In this document: positions 26,548-34,765 of the stretch, one piece after another
Numbering within the stretch: the stretch's first letter is position 1
How the letters are laid out: each line of letters starts with the position of its first letter
DNA from: Runella sp. MFBS21
GTDB lineage: Bacteria; Bacteroidota; Bacteroidia; Cytophagales; Spirosomataceae
Reading direction: 5' to 3'
Assembly: GCF_029433105.1 (NCBI RefSeq)
Contig: NZ_JARNTW010000003.1
Location: 124,001 to 188,000 of the forward strand
Length of the DNA stretch: 64,000 nt
Made by a program: the position numbers and the translations under genes
The notes under the pieces: model-generated
Told to the model about the DNA's origin: nothing
Database searches by the model: none
The model's input: only the letters and a program-made list of their open reading frames with translations

Positions 26548-28188
26548 TTAAAAAGAAATTTTGTTCATATAAAATACATTCCGACGCCCATCGTCTCCAG
26601 TGATGCGTTGATAGCCAAAGGCCAAGTAGTAATTATCGTACCAATACAACACCTCATCGGTGGTAGTCTGACGCACACGGTCTCCCATATCGGCAGTCAA
26701 GATAGGAATAGGCTGACGGTCGGCTAATACTTTATTTCCTTCAAACACTTTGGCTTTGATAGCACCTTTGTTACTATAAAGCATTTCTATGGTTTGATCA
26801 GGATTAGGCTTCACCCGGATTTTTTCTTTTAGTTCCATACTACGCACGTTATCAAACGGCAAAGAATTATCCCAAAGCAGCTCTCCTTTGGGGTTGAAAC
26901 CTGCCACGATTGCATGGGTATAAACAAACCCATTAAATACTTGACCGTTGTTCATACGACGGGAGCCAAACCAAGGATCCCAATAGTAAGGATTCCATAA
27001 GCCATAAGACGGAAACATACCAAACCCGCCCCATCCCAAAGGCGACATCATGGGTGAGCCCCACCACGAACTCATCCCATAAGGCCCGTTCATGTTGTTG
27101 CGATATTCGGGATAAAACACTTCGCCAGAGATAAGATAATTGCCGTTTTGCTCAATGATATCATGTACTAACAAGCGATAGTTTAGTTTTACGTCTGTTC
27201 CACTTTCTTTTTTGCGTTCGATTTTGCGCTGCATTCTTTCTTGCTCGCGCTCACTCATAAAATTGAAAAAGTTTTTGAAATCCGTAAAACTATGGTATTG
27301 TGTAAAATCGACCTCATCATACACAATTTTACTCAAAAACAACCCCTGCGATGCGCTGTTGTTGTTGCCTTGCATATTGCGGAAGCCATAAGTACCAATC
27401 ATCAATTTGGTCGAGTCGTTGAGCATAAAAAGGCGCCCATTGAGCAAAGAATAATCGGGGTCAGGATTCAATACAATTTGACCCACCGACTGACCATATT
27501 CATCAAAAGTGCGAGAAATAAGTTTGATTTCACGGCCTTTGCGAGCGGCATAGCAAACATTGACAAGGTGATGAGTAGTATCTACATCTACCGACTGAAT
27601 CACCGTATTGGCTTGGGTGACTCCGGGCAAAACCTTACTCTGCTTAGAGGCCAAGTTGGTATAAAGTAACATAGGCTCGTCGCGTACCGTGCCTGCCATA
27701 AAAACAGAATAGCCCAGGGTTTGAAAATCGGTAATTTGAAACCGATCAACCGAGGTCAAGAAGAAAGTCTCCATAAACCCCGCCAAGCCTACTTTTACGA
27801 CTTGGTAAAAGTCTGTACGATTGCGCGTAAACAATAAATAGACCGACTGACCGTCATAAGATGATTTGACGAAGTCGAGATTATCTTCAATAGTACCATT
27901 CAATGACCAATCTCTTTCAAGGTCAGGGTTGTATTTTTGAATATTAAAAGCGTTTTTGGCGATTTGCGACACCAAAACAACACCTTTATTGCCAAGCGAA
28001 ATTGTGTGAAAAGCGGCATTGGTACCTTGAGTAGGAATCTCGGTCCTCTTGATAGTTTGGGCATTGGCAAAAAAACTTCCCAATAAAATTACCAACGTGC
28101 TCATAGCATGCCATAAGTAGGAGCTAAATAAAGGCATTAACCCTTGCCCTACTCCTGATTTTCGAACATTATTCATCTGTGTTTTCAT
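26548..28188 (-). CDS. Secreted protein of unknown function with Gly/Trp/Met-rich insert
   Basis: 546 residues; family not recognised. A hydrophobic run (STLVILLGSFFANAQ, ~30-44) is a probable signal peptide, with an unusually long n-region; a start at the ATG at 28176 is equally possible. The body looks like repeated beta-strands (IVYDEVDF, LNYRLLVHDIIEQNGNYLISGEVFYPEY), suggesting a beta-propeller-like fold. Residues ~361-412 form a low-complexity insert rich in Gly, Trp, Tyr, Met and Pro (PYGMSSWWGSPMMSPLGWGG). The start overlaps the 3' end of the EVE gene by 20 nt, so the two are probably co-transcribed. Confidence 0.75.
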   Translation of the reverse strand: MKTQMNNVRKSGVGQGLMPLFSSYLWHAMSTLVILLGSFFANAQTIKRTEIPTQGTNAAFHTISLGNKGVVLVSQIAKNAFNIQKYNPDLERDWSLNGTIEDNLDFVKSSYDGQSVYLLFTRNRTDFYQVVKVGLAGFMETFFLTSVDRFQITDFQTLGYSVFMAGTVRDEPMLLYTNLASKQSKVLPGVTQANTVIQSVDVDTTHHLVNVCYAARKGREIKLISRTFDEYGQSVGQIVLNPDPDYSLLNGRLFMLNDSTKLMIGTYGFRNMQGNNNSASQGLFLSKIVYDEVDFTQYHSFTDFKNFFNFMSEREQERMQRKIERKKESGTDVKLNYRLLVHDIIEQNGNYLISGEVFYPEYRNNMNGPYGMSSWWGSPMMSPLGWGGFGMFPSYGLWNPYYWDPWFGSRRMNNGQVFNGFVYTHAIVAGFNPKGELLWDNSLPFDNVRSMELKEKIRVKPNPDQTIEMLYSNKGAIKAKVFEGNKVLADRQPIPILTADMGDRVRQTTTDEVLYWYDNYYLAFGYQRITGDDGRRNVFYMNKISF

Positions 28189-28591
28189 CGTTGCTAAGAC
28201 TTAAGATTAGGTCAAACTCTTCCGCTTGAATCGGCATGACCGACAAGCGAGATTGCCTAATTAACGCTATTTGTTGTAATCTATTATCTGCTTTTATTTG
28301 TTGCAAAGTCACTGGCTTCTTCAAAGGCTGCACTGGCACTAGCTCTACCACTACCCAGCGTGGGTCATCGATAGTAGGGTCAGGATAAGCTTCTATGGCT
28401 ACCTCTGCAATACCCACTACGGCAAGCCCCTCATTGCTATGATAAAACAACACCCAATCGCCTTTTTTCATGGCTTTGAGGTTATTGCGTGCTTGATAAT
28501 TTCTTACTCCATCCCATACACTTCTACCTGCTTTCACAAAATCGTCCCAACTATATACAAAAGGTTCTGACTTAACTAACCAATGATTCAT
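28169..28591 (-). CDS. EVE domain protein
   Basis: 140 residues from the ATG at 28591. The longer open frame is rejected because it would run through the terminator of the upstream gene. It contains the EVE/PUA-like signature: WLVKSEPFVYSWDDF at the N-terminus, then WDGVRNYQARNNLKAMKKGDWVLFYHSNE and a C-terminal SVMPIQAEEFDLIL. EVE domains bind modified bases in DNA or RNA; members of this short type (thymocyte nuclear protein 1-like) are widespread single-domain proteins. Confidence 0.9.
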   Translation of the reverse strand: MNHWLVKSEPFVYSWDDFVKAGRSVWDGVRNYQARNNLKAMKKGDWVLFYHSNEGLAVVGIAEVAIEAYPDPTIDDPRWVVVELVPVQPLKKPVTLQQIKADNRLQQIALIRQSRLSVMPIQAEEFDLILSLSNDENTDE

Positions 28592-28610
28592 TATTATGAA
28601 TTTATACCTT

Positions 28611-28642
28611 ATTGGGGTTTTTAGTGAGCTAAAAACCCCAAT
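28611..28642 (-). terminator. Terminator after the ROK kinase gene
   Basis: A perfect 14-bp stem (ATTGGGGTTTTTAG / CTAAAAACCCCAAT) with a TGAG loop lies between the ROK gene and the EVE gene. Confidence 0.85.
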
Positions 28643-28673
28643 GTTAAATTTCCTTAAAATACTTTTTACAAAA

Positions 28674-29600
28674 CTATTTGACCAACATTGCCGCCCCAAA
28701 CACGCCTGCGCTATCTCCCAATTTAGGTCGTAGGATTTTAGTCTGCACACGACCACTGTTGAAAATATATTTTTTGGCTCTTTCTACACCTTCGGTATAA
28801 AGCAAATCAATATTGCCCACTCCTCCACCCAGCACAATGGCATCGGGGTCGAGAATATTCATCAGTACCGAAACTGCCTTGCCAAAATACTCTAGCATCC
28901 TGTCGATAGTCTGCGTAGCAAAAGGGTCTGTACCATCATAATATCTCTCCACTATTTGCTTCATTTTCAGCTCTTTTCCACTTATTTGTGTATAGTACCT
29001 TTGCAAAGCTGGCCCCGACAATACTTGCTCAGTACACCCCTTTTTACCACAATAACAATCATAACCGTTGGGTTCGAGTTCATTATGTCCCCATTCTCCT
29101 CCAATACCTTGGGTTCCGTTCAAGACAAATGATTGACCATCGTTTCCTTTAATAACAACCCCACCCCCTACGCCTGTTCCCATAATGACGCCAAAAACAC
29201 ACTGATAGTTGGGAACCACCTCTGGCACCACTCCCATTGTAGCTTCGGCAAGGGCAAAACAATTGGCATCATTGGCGATTTCAACCGGAATGCCCAAAAT
29301 TCCCATTAAGTCTTTTTTGAGGGGCATGTCATTGAGACAGGTAGTATTACAGTTTTTCATCAAGCCCGTAGAAGGTTCCACCGTACCTGGGGTACCAATC
29401 CCTACTTTTTCGGCTTTATGACCAGTCTCGGCTTCAAGCTCACGTATCAGTCTCACGATTTGATTGACAATATGCTGATACCCTTTATATGATTCAGTAT
29501 CAATCCTTTTACGTATAATGACGGCATCAGGTGACGGGGATGCCAATATTACTCCCTCTATTTTGGTGCCTCCGAGGTCGATTCCCCAAATAGTCTGCAT
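28674..29600 (-). CDS. ROK-family sugar kinase (glucokinase-like)
   Basis: 308 residues. The ATP-binding phosphate-1 motif GIDLGGTKIEGVIL is at the N-terminus. The catalytic base is expected in IANDANCFALAEA, GVIMGTGVGGGVV follows, and the ROK zinc motif is GEWGHNELEPNG...CYCGKKGCTEQ (one His, three Cys). This layout fits glucose or fructose/N-acyl-hexosamine kinases that feed glycolysis. No HTH domain, so it is an enzyme rather than a NagC-type repressor. The precise hexose is not determined. Confidence 0.9.
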   Translation of the reverse strand: MQTIWGIDLGGTKIEGVILASPSPDAVIIRKRIDTESYKGYQHIVNQIVRLIRELEAETGHKAEKVGIGTPGTVEPSTGLMKNCNTTCLNDMPLKKDLMGILGIPVEIANDANCFALAEATMGVVPEVVPNYQCVFGVIMGTGVGGGVVIKGNDGQSFVLNGTQGIGGEWGHNELEPNGYDCYCGKKGCTEQVLSGPALQRYYTQISGKELKMKQIVERYYDGTDPFATQTIDRMLEYFGKAVSVLMNILDPDAIVLGGGVGNIDLLYTEGVERAKKYIFNSGRVQTKILRPKLGDSAGVFGAAMLVK

Positions 29601-29782
29601 AATGATTTGAACGGATGTATGATTGTTAAACGAAATAATTAGCTTATTCCTGATAAAGAATACCTAGCTTCAAAACTCCTCTCTCTGGTTAATTTTTGGC
29701 ATAATTACGAACATTTGCTGACTTATCAAGTTTTCAAGATGTATTTCTATTTTTGCAAAATAAAACCGAAAAATCTAACAAT

Positions 29783-30250
29783 ATGGCACTCCAAAAAGGC
29801 GATAAGGCTCCCTCATTTAAGCTTTATAATACCAATAAACAAGAAGTTTCTTTAGAAGACTTTGAAGGCAAAAACCTTATTATTCATTTTTTCCCAGCTG
29901 CATTTACGGGCGTATGTACCGCTCAGCTCTGCACCATGCGCGACAATATCGAGTACTATACTCGCCTCAATGCTGATGTAGTGGGTATATCAGTAGATAT
30001 GCTTTTTTCGTTGGGAAAATTTAAGGATGAGCAAAACTATACTTTTGACCTCCTCTCTGATTTCAACAAGCAAACTATCCGAGATTATGGAGTCTATTTT
30101 GAAAACTTCGCTTTTGGCATGAAGGGTGTGGCAAGTCGTGCGGCTTTTGTGATTGATAAAGATGGAGTGATTCAATACGCAGAGGTACTAGACAGTCCCG
30201 CCAACTTACCAGACTTTCAGGCTATCAAGAGTACATTAGAAAGTCTTTAG
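29783..30250 (+). CDS. Peroxiredoxin (AhpC/TSA, BCP/AhpE-like)
   Basis: 155 residues from the ATG at 29783 (MALQKGDKAP). The peroxidatic Cys45 lies in FPAAFTGVCTAQLC, with a second Cys50 in a PxxxTxxCxxxxC arrangement that suggests an atypical two-Cys mechanism. It has the thioredoxin fold with VVGISVDMLFSLGKF and AFVIDKDGVIQY. It reduces peroxides in the cytoplasm using thioredoxin-like donors. A Bacteroidota -7-type box TATTTTTG is at 29748-29755, 28 nt before the start. Confidence 0.92.
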   Translation: MALQKGDKAPSFKLYNTNKQEVSLEDFEGKNLIIHFFPAAFTGVCTAQLCTMRDNIEYYTRLNADVVGISVDMLFSLGKFKDEQNYTFDLLSDFNKQTIRDYGVYFENFAFGMKGVASRAAFVIDKDGVIQYAEVLDSPANLPDFQAIKSTLESL

Positions 30251-30275
30251 AATATTGCTCTTACAACTTTCCCCC

Positions 30276-30314
30276 AAAAGCCCCTACCTAGGTAAACCTT
30301 GAGGGGCTTTTTTT
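30276..30314 (+). terminator. Terminator after peroxiredoxin gene
   Basis: A 10-bp stem (AAAAGCCCCT / AGGGGCTTTT) with a long loop, followed by a T7 run. Confidence 0.85.
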
Positions 30315-30397
30315 AGTAAAATTTGGTTATTTGTAGCTTTTAATTTATGTTGTAAATAATTTTACATTGTTAAGTTACTTCTAATCCATAAAAATAC

Positions 30398-30994
30398 ATG
30401 GGAATCGTTGAACGTCGGGAACGCTTACGTAAGCAAGTTCGTACCGACATCCTCAAAACTGCCCGCGATATCGCCCGCGAAGAAGGTTGGCAAGCAGTAT
30501 CTATTCGAAAAATAGCCGAAGTAATCGAATATAGTCCTCCTATCCTTTACGAATATTTTGACAATAAAGACAAGCTCTTAGAAACCATTCGTAATGAAGG
30601 TTTCAGTCATTTGCACAATGAGCTCACTCGCCTCAAAACCTTGTATCGTAGTCCTGAGAAGCTTCTAATCGAATTTGCACAAGTGCAGTGGAAATTTGCG
30701 ATTGAGCAGCCCGAAGTATTTCAAGTAATGTTTAATATAGAAGGAGCCATGTGCCAGTCTAGACAAGCATTTCAGGTGGAGTTTGCTATGCTCAACAACC
30801 ACCCTATCTGGGATGCTTTGGCGCACATTCGTCCTCGGTCGGCCGATGCCATCTCCAAAACCTTCTACGAATGGTGGTGTTTGACTTACGGTTTTTTGAT
30901 GGTATCTCTCATCACTCAACCCAAAGCCAGCTTAGCTACTTTTGAACCTATTTTTATGGAGTCAGTAAGGCGTTTTGTGAGGGGGCTTGTATGA
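30398..30994 (+). CDS. TetR/AcrR-family transcriptional regulator
   Basis: 198 residues. The N-terminal HTH reads AREEGWQAVSIRKIAEVIEYSPPILYEYFDNKDKLLETI, a standard TetR DNA-binding domain with the YxYFxxKxxL tail. The C-terminal ligand domain includes EQPEVFQVMFN. Its target is unknown: no efflux pump is adjacent, and the next gene is on the opposite strand. TetR proteins usually repress and are released by a small ligand. Confidence 0.9.
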   Translation: MGIVERRERLRKQVRTDILKTARDIAREEGWQAVSIRKIAEVIEYSPPILYEYFDNKDKLLETIRNEGFSHLHNELTRLKTLYRSPEKLLIEFAQVQWKFAIEQPEVFQVMFNIEGAMCQSRQAFQVEFAMLNNHPIWDALAHIRPRSADAISKTFYEWWCLTYGFLMVSLITQPKASLATFEPIFMESVRRFVRGLV

Positions 30995-31034
30995 CCAAAC
31001 ATTTACATCAATAGACTTTGATAGAAGTATGCCT

Positions 31035-31068
31035 CTAGGCAACGTTTTTGAACGTTGCCTAGGCTTTT
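31035..31068. terminator. Terminator between tetR-like and DUF1003 genes
   Basis: A perfect 12-bp stem (CTAGGCAACGTT / AACGTTGCCTAG) with a TTTG loop, in a convergent gap of 72 nt. Confidence 0.85.
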
Positions 31069-31765
31069 ATGACTCTTTGGTATTCAAACGCTTCATCAAA
31101 TCTTCTAAGTAATCAATCTGAACTTCCTGTATTTCAAGCAATTTTCGATTTTGGTGTACCAGTAAGTGGTCCATTTTCTCACTCAGCAATTTGATTTCGA
31201 GCTCGGCTTTTAGATTGATTTTATAATCATGCTCAGCACGTTGTCGGTCTTTTTGCTCTTGTCGATTTTGACTCATCATAATGATTGGTGCTTGTATCGC
31301 TGCCAAACACGATAAAATCAAATTCAGCAGGATAAAGGGATAAGGATCGAAAGGCTTGGCCGCCAACACCCAAACGTTGATCAACATCCACAGCATGAGA
31401 AAAGAGAAGAAAGTGATAATAAACGTCCAACTTCCTCCAAATGTCGCAATCTTGTCCGCTAACCTCTGCCCGATAGTAAGTTGGGTGTCTATTTCATCTT
31501 GGATGTTTTCCGACAAAATGGCGTTTTCATTAATAGCCCTCATTACATCCAAATCTAGCACTGCCAACTCACCCCGTTCTTGTTCTACCAACTTCGTAAG
31601 GTAAGTACGTCGATAGTAATTCAGCTCGTCAATCGAAATATAGCTTTCGGGACTAAAGGCAGGATAGTCTTGCTGAATGTACTTAAATATACTATCTCGG
31701 ATATCGCACCCTTTGACGGCCTCTGCCGCATCAATCGAGACATTGGAAATAACACTGATTGGCAT
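31067..31765 (-). CDS. DUF1003 inner-membrane protein
   Basis: 232 residues. The DUF1003 core runs from LADKIATFGGSWTFII through two membrane segments (TFIITFFSFLMLWMLINVWVL and FILLNLILSCLAAIQAPIIMM) to SQNRQEQKDRQRAEHDYKINLKAELEI, then a charged helical tail with LLSEKMDHLL. The N-terminal ~80 residues are soluble and helical (YYRRTYLTKLVEQERGEL). Its function is unknown in all members. It is monocistronic. Confidence 0.88.
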   Translation of the reverse strand: MPISVISNVSIDAAEAVKGCDIRDSIFKYIQQDYPAFSPESYISIDELNYYRRTYLTKLVEQERGELAVLDLDVMRAINENAILSENIQDEIDTQLTIGQRLADKIATFGGSWTFIITFFSFLMLWMLINVWVLAAKPFDPYPFILLNLILSCLAAIQAPIIMMSQNRQEQKDRQRAEHDYKINLKAELEIKLLSEKMDHLLVHQNRKLLEIQEVQIDYLEDLMKRLNTKES

Positions 31766-31816
31766 ATACTGCTTCTGTAATTTTCTGCGAAGGTATTACT
31801 TTTATTGCTCAATCAA

Positions 31817-32284
31817 CTAATCCTGAGGAGAGTACTTTACGATATCTATTCCGATGCCATTGGGATCTTCGATAGCAAAATGCCGATCTCCCCAAGGTTC
31901 ATCCCGAATATCAATTTTGATTTCTATCCCGTTATTTTTTAATTGATTATAAATTTTGTCAACATCCTCTACTTCAATGGTAAGATACATACCTTTTCCC
32001 ATAAATGGTGCTTGAAACAAAGGTTGCTGAGTGGGATGATTTGGCAGCAAAAAGCTGATTTCGGCTTCTTTAGAGGGTGTATGAAGTAAGAGGTAAAATT
32101 CGTTTTCAAAACTTACTCCAAACCCTAATACTTGCGTATAAAAGACCTTGCTTTCTGCGAGTTTGTGCGTAACAATACCGGCGTTTAGTTTCATTTTGTT
32201 AGAGATGTTAGAAGTTCCGTTTTTTTGCGAATAAGCAATGTTTGATAGACAAACAAGTAAACAAATAGCCATTAAGTATCTCAT
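31817..32284 (-). CDS. VOC-superfamily protein with signal peptide
   Basis: 155 residues from the ATG at 32284; the frame continues to a weak TTG 6 nt upstream. A hydrophobic N-terminus (MRYLMAICLLVCLSNIAYSQ) looks like a genuine signal peptide, unusual for this fold. The glyoxalase/bleomycin-resistance-type domain spans residues ~33-150 (KVFYTQVLGFGVSFENEFYLLLH, and DRHFAIEDPNGIGIDIVKY). One betaalphabetabetabeta pair of units is visible. An internal Met at the domain start would give a cytoplasmic form. Ligand unknown. Confidence 0.75.
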   Translation of the reverse strand: MRYLMAICLLVCLSNIAYSQKNGTSNISNKMKLNAGIVTHKLAESKVFYTQVLGFGVSFENEFYLLLHTPSKEAEISFLLPNHPTQQPLFQAPFMGKGMYLTIEVEDVDKIYNQLKNNGIEIKIDIRDEPWGDRHFAIEDPNGIGIDIVKYSPQD

Positions 32285-32353
32285 CGTCAATAGGATTTTG
32301 ATGACACAAAAGTCCCAAAATCCCTTGCTTTATCATTGTAAAAATCGGACAAC

Positions 32354-33217
32354 TTACCTACCAAATGCTTTGCTCGGCGTCACTCCATAAAAATTTTTAA
32401 ATTCCTTTATGAAATGAGCTTGGTCATAATAGCCTACGTCAAAAAAAAGCTTGTTTTGTCTCAAACTCTGAGAGGAAGGTTTGGCGCGTAAAATATGCTG
32501 AAACCGCACCACTTTACTAAACGTTTTGGGTGTATCACCAATATAAAACTCAAAAAGGCGCCGAAGCTGACGTGAACTTATCCCGGTATCTAAATCTGTC
32601 TCCACATCTAGTATCCCCTGCTTATCAAGAATAATCTGTATCGCATTGTAAAATCTAGTATCATGGTTAACACTGGCCTTTGAGACGATTTCAATAAAAT
32701 ACGCATCCAGTAAGTTTACGATTTGGGTGGGACTTTGTTCGGCATTCAAATGATTTTTAATGAAGTCTGAAACATCAGGAAGTACATGGTCTAATGACTC
32801 AAATTTATTGCTAAGTTCTTTGGCGTTTATTTTGAATAATTGCGGAAACATACTGGGCAAAAACCGAACCCCCACATAATTGAAAGAATGAGGAAGTGCA
32901 AACTCCGTAAACTGTTTGCAAAAACCCATCACAAAACTTTCGTGCGATTGATGTGCCTCAAAGAATATATCAATACACCCATCCGAAACCACTCGGTAAT
33001 TGAACTGCTCCGATAGTGGATGAGCGGTTTGGAGCTGCCAATAGCAATAAATATAGGGTCGTAGCTCAGGTGCTGGCAAAAACTCACGATAAATAACATT
33101 TTCGGCCGATTGCCTGACCGTCGGCTGAATAGGCGTGTACAAATCTCTTATGCTGATTGATTTACCCAAAATATACTTCGTTTTGCATCGCCAAAGATAA
33201 ACATAAACACGAGTCAT
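32354..33217 (-). CDS. AraC-family transcriptional regulator
   Basis: 287 residues from the ATG at 33217 (a TTG at 33238 is less likely). The N-terminal effector domain (DUF6597 type) includes EFLPAPELRPYIYCYW and RVVSDGCIDIFFE. The C-terminal AraC DNA-binding region has two HTHs, with SSRQLRRLFEFYIGDTPKTFSKVVRFQ and VGYYDQAHFIKEFKNFYGVTPS. It is preceded by the pirin terminator, so it has its own promoter. It may control the neighbouring VOC gene, which is co-directional 69 nt downstream; this is inference. Confidence 0.88.
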   Translation of the reverse strand: MTRVYVYLWRCKTKYILGKSISIRDLYTPIQPTVRQSAENVIYREFLPAPELRPYIYCYWQLQTAHPLSEQFNYRVVSDGCIDIFFEAHQSHESFVMGFCKQFTEFALPHSFNYVGVRFLPSMFPQLFKINAKELSNKFESLDHVLPDVSDFIKNHLNAEQSPTQIVNLLDAYFIEIVSKASVNHDTRFYNAIQIILDKQGILDVETDLDTGISSRQLRRLFEFYIGDTPKTFSKVVRFQHILRAKPSSQSLRQNKLFFDVGYYDQAHFIKEFKNFYGVTPSKAFGR

Positions 33218-33260
33218 CCGAAGGAGGTTGTATGGCAATACCTATCATGACAATCATAAA

Positions 33261-33319
33261 AATACCTTCTGATTAGGTTTGAGAATCTGCAAACACTCAA
33301 ATACAAATCAGAAGGTATT
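33261..33319 (-). terminator. Long inverted repeat after the pirin gene
   Basis: Outer arms AATACCTTCTGATT / AATCAGAAGGTATT are a perfect 14 bp; inner TTTGAG / CTCAAA can extend the stem. On the reverse strand it is followed by TTTTTA, fitting a terminator for pirin and DoxX. Confidence 0.75.
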
Positions 33320-33377
33320 ATTGATGAATCACCTAACTTCGAGAAGATTCATGTTTCTGGTTCACAACCATCTATTT

Positions 33378-34262
33378 CTACACTATGGTTTCCTTGTGGG
33401 TGGTAGTGTGTTTGATTTTGCTATTTTGTGGCAAATGATTCAAATGGGGCATTTTACCCTGGCGATATTCCTGATAAAGTCTTCTGATATCGTCTTGAGA
33501 ATCACCAATAAACGGTCCATGACTTACTACCGCAGCCCGCTGCGGTTCACCCGCATATACTATAAATCGTGCCCCTTCATCACCTGCTTTGAAGCTTACT
33601 TGGGTCTCCTCAGATGGTACTGAAGGTAGTTCTAGCCAAGCCGATTGACCTTGCACGATTTTTTTATCTCCTATCCATACAGCGCCTTCCACCACATAAA
33701 TAAAGCCGTTGTAAGAAGCAGGAAGCCCCTGAATAGCCTCACTTTGAACACCTAATTTAAAATCCACCAATGTAAAAGGGGTATAATTTTTTAAAGGTGA
33801 AGTAAGGCCATTGCTTGTGCCGCTATAAACCCTAATTTCATCATTACCATTGTTGAAAGTAGGTACATCTTCCACCAAAATTTGTTGCCAACGAGGCTCG
33901 GCCCAACGCTTATCTGGCGGTAGCACCAGCCACAATTGCAAGATGTGCATTTTGGTTTTGGCCGTGATTTCTTCCGTATGAATGATACCTTTACCCGCAG
34001 TCATTAATTCCAAACTCCCTGTTTTCCATTCCCTTCCGTCACCTTGCAATACCAAAGTTACCGTTTCAAAGCCTGCGTGAGGATGGGCACCACCCACTGG
34101 TGCGCCACCTGGCAAATCAAGGCGATCGTCCATGAGGAGAATAAAGGGATCGGTTTGGGCAAATTGAGTGCCATCAATAACCGCCGCTGCAGTATGGCCT
34201 ATTCCCAGAAATCCTTGATGTAAAGGACTGCTGACAATTTTAGTTATTTTACGCTGTTTCAT
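33378..34262 (-). CDS. Pirin-family protein
   Basis: 294 residues, bicupin. Metal-binding residues are visible as H60 and H62 (HPHAGFET) and H95/E97 (GIIHTEE). The loop between them is about nine residues shorter than in canonical pirins, which have about 42 residues between H and H. Some pirins act as quercetin dioxygenases or redox-sensing regulators; function here is undetermined. It lies 26 nt downstream of the DoxX gene in the same operon, divergent from an HxlR regulator. Confidence 0.88.
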   Translation of the reverse strand: MKQRKITKIVSSPLHQGFLGIGHTAAAVIDGTQFAQTDPFILLMDDRLDLPGGAPVGGAHPHAGFETVTLVLQGDGREWKTGSLELMTAGKGIIHTEEITAKTKMHILQLWLVLPPDKRWAEPRWQQILVEDVPTFNNGNDEIRVYSGTSNGLTSPLKNYTPFTLVDFKLGVQSEAIQGLPASYNGFIYVVEGAVWIGDKKIVQGQSAWLELPSVPSEETQVSFKAGDEGARFIVYAGEPQRAAVVSHGPFIGDSQDDIRRLYQEYRQGKMPHLNHLPQNSKIKHTTTHKETIV

Positions 34263-34288
34263 GTCTGAATTGATTTTAAATTGAATTT

Positions 34289-34666
34289 TTATGCTTCTGT
34301 GGTTTTAAACAACCGCTGTTTTAACTCTGGAAAACGTAACACAATCGTAATCCAGACCAACACCTGTATCACCACTGCCATCATAATAGACTGCTGATGC
34401 TGAAGGTGGGTGGCTATTGCTCCTCCCATATACGCAATCAACAGCAAAGAACCTAATACTCCTGTACGAGGAATAACAAAAAGTGTGAGCGAAATAATCT
34501 CGACAATCCCAATGATTCGATAAGTACTTGCATCTATTCCCGTAGATGCTGCTTGCGCCAATGCAGCTTCATTTTGTGTGAGTTTTAAGTAAGCACTAAA
34601 CGTAAAAAGTAATGCTAAACCTAGGGTCAAAACCCAACCTATTGTTTTGGTGATTTTCTGTGACAT
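34289..34666 (-). CDS. DoxX-family membrane protein
   Basis: 125 residues from the ATG at 34666. Four predicted membrane segments: IGWVLTLGLALLFTFSAYLKL, IIGIVEIISLTLFVIP, VLGSLLLIAYMGGAIATHL and MAVVIQVLVWITIVL. FSAYLKL followed by ATHL fits DoxX/DoxD-like proteins. Such proteins occur with quinone- or thiol-stress genes. It is the first gene of the operon with pirin and faces the HxlR gene across a 99-nt regulatory gap. Confidence 0.85.
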   Translation of the reverse strand: MSQKITKTIGWVLTLGLALLFTFSAYLKLTQNEAALAQAASTGIDASTYRIIGIVEIISLTLFVIPRTGVLGSLLLIAYMGGAIATHLQHQQSIMMAVVIQVLVWITIVLRFPELKQRLFKTTEA

Positions 34667-34716
34667 CTTCAATTATTTTTTTGATTACGTTGCAAAATTA
34701 CATCCACATGTTATAC

Positions 34717-34762
34717 TTTTGTAATCTGTTACAAAAAGGATACCGATTACAAAAAGAATACC
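34717..34762. promoter_or_regulatory. Probable HxlR operator cluster
   Basis: A palindrome TTTTGTAA-TCTG-TTACAAAA (34717-34736) overlaps the first of two 16-bp direct repeats, TTACAAAAAGRATACC, at 34729-34744 and 34747-34762. The period is 18 bp, ending 3 nt before the hxlR-like start. It lies in the divergent gap and is well placed to control both directions. Confidence 0.7.
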
Positions 34763-34765
34763 ACT

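Noticed and set aside
28592-28756. Extended N-terminus for the EVE protein
   Set aside because: The extension would be translated through the ROK-gene terminator and has no relation to the EVE family; the ATG at 28591 starts at the conserved motif.
33261-33319. Long inverted repeat as a small mobile element (MITE)
   Set aside because: No target duplication or second copy seen; its position and T run fit a terminator for the pirin gene.
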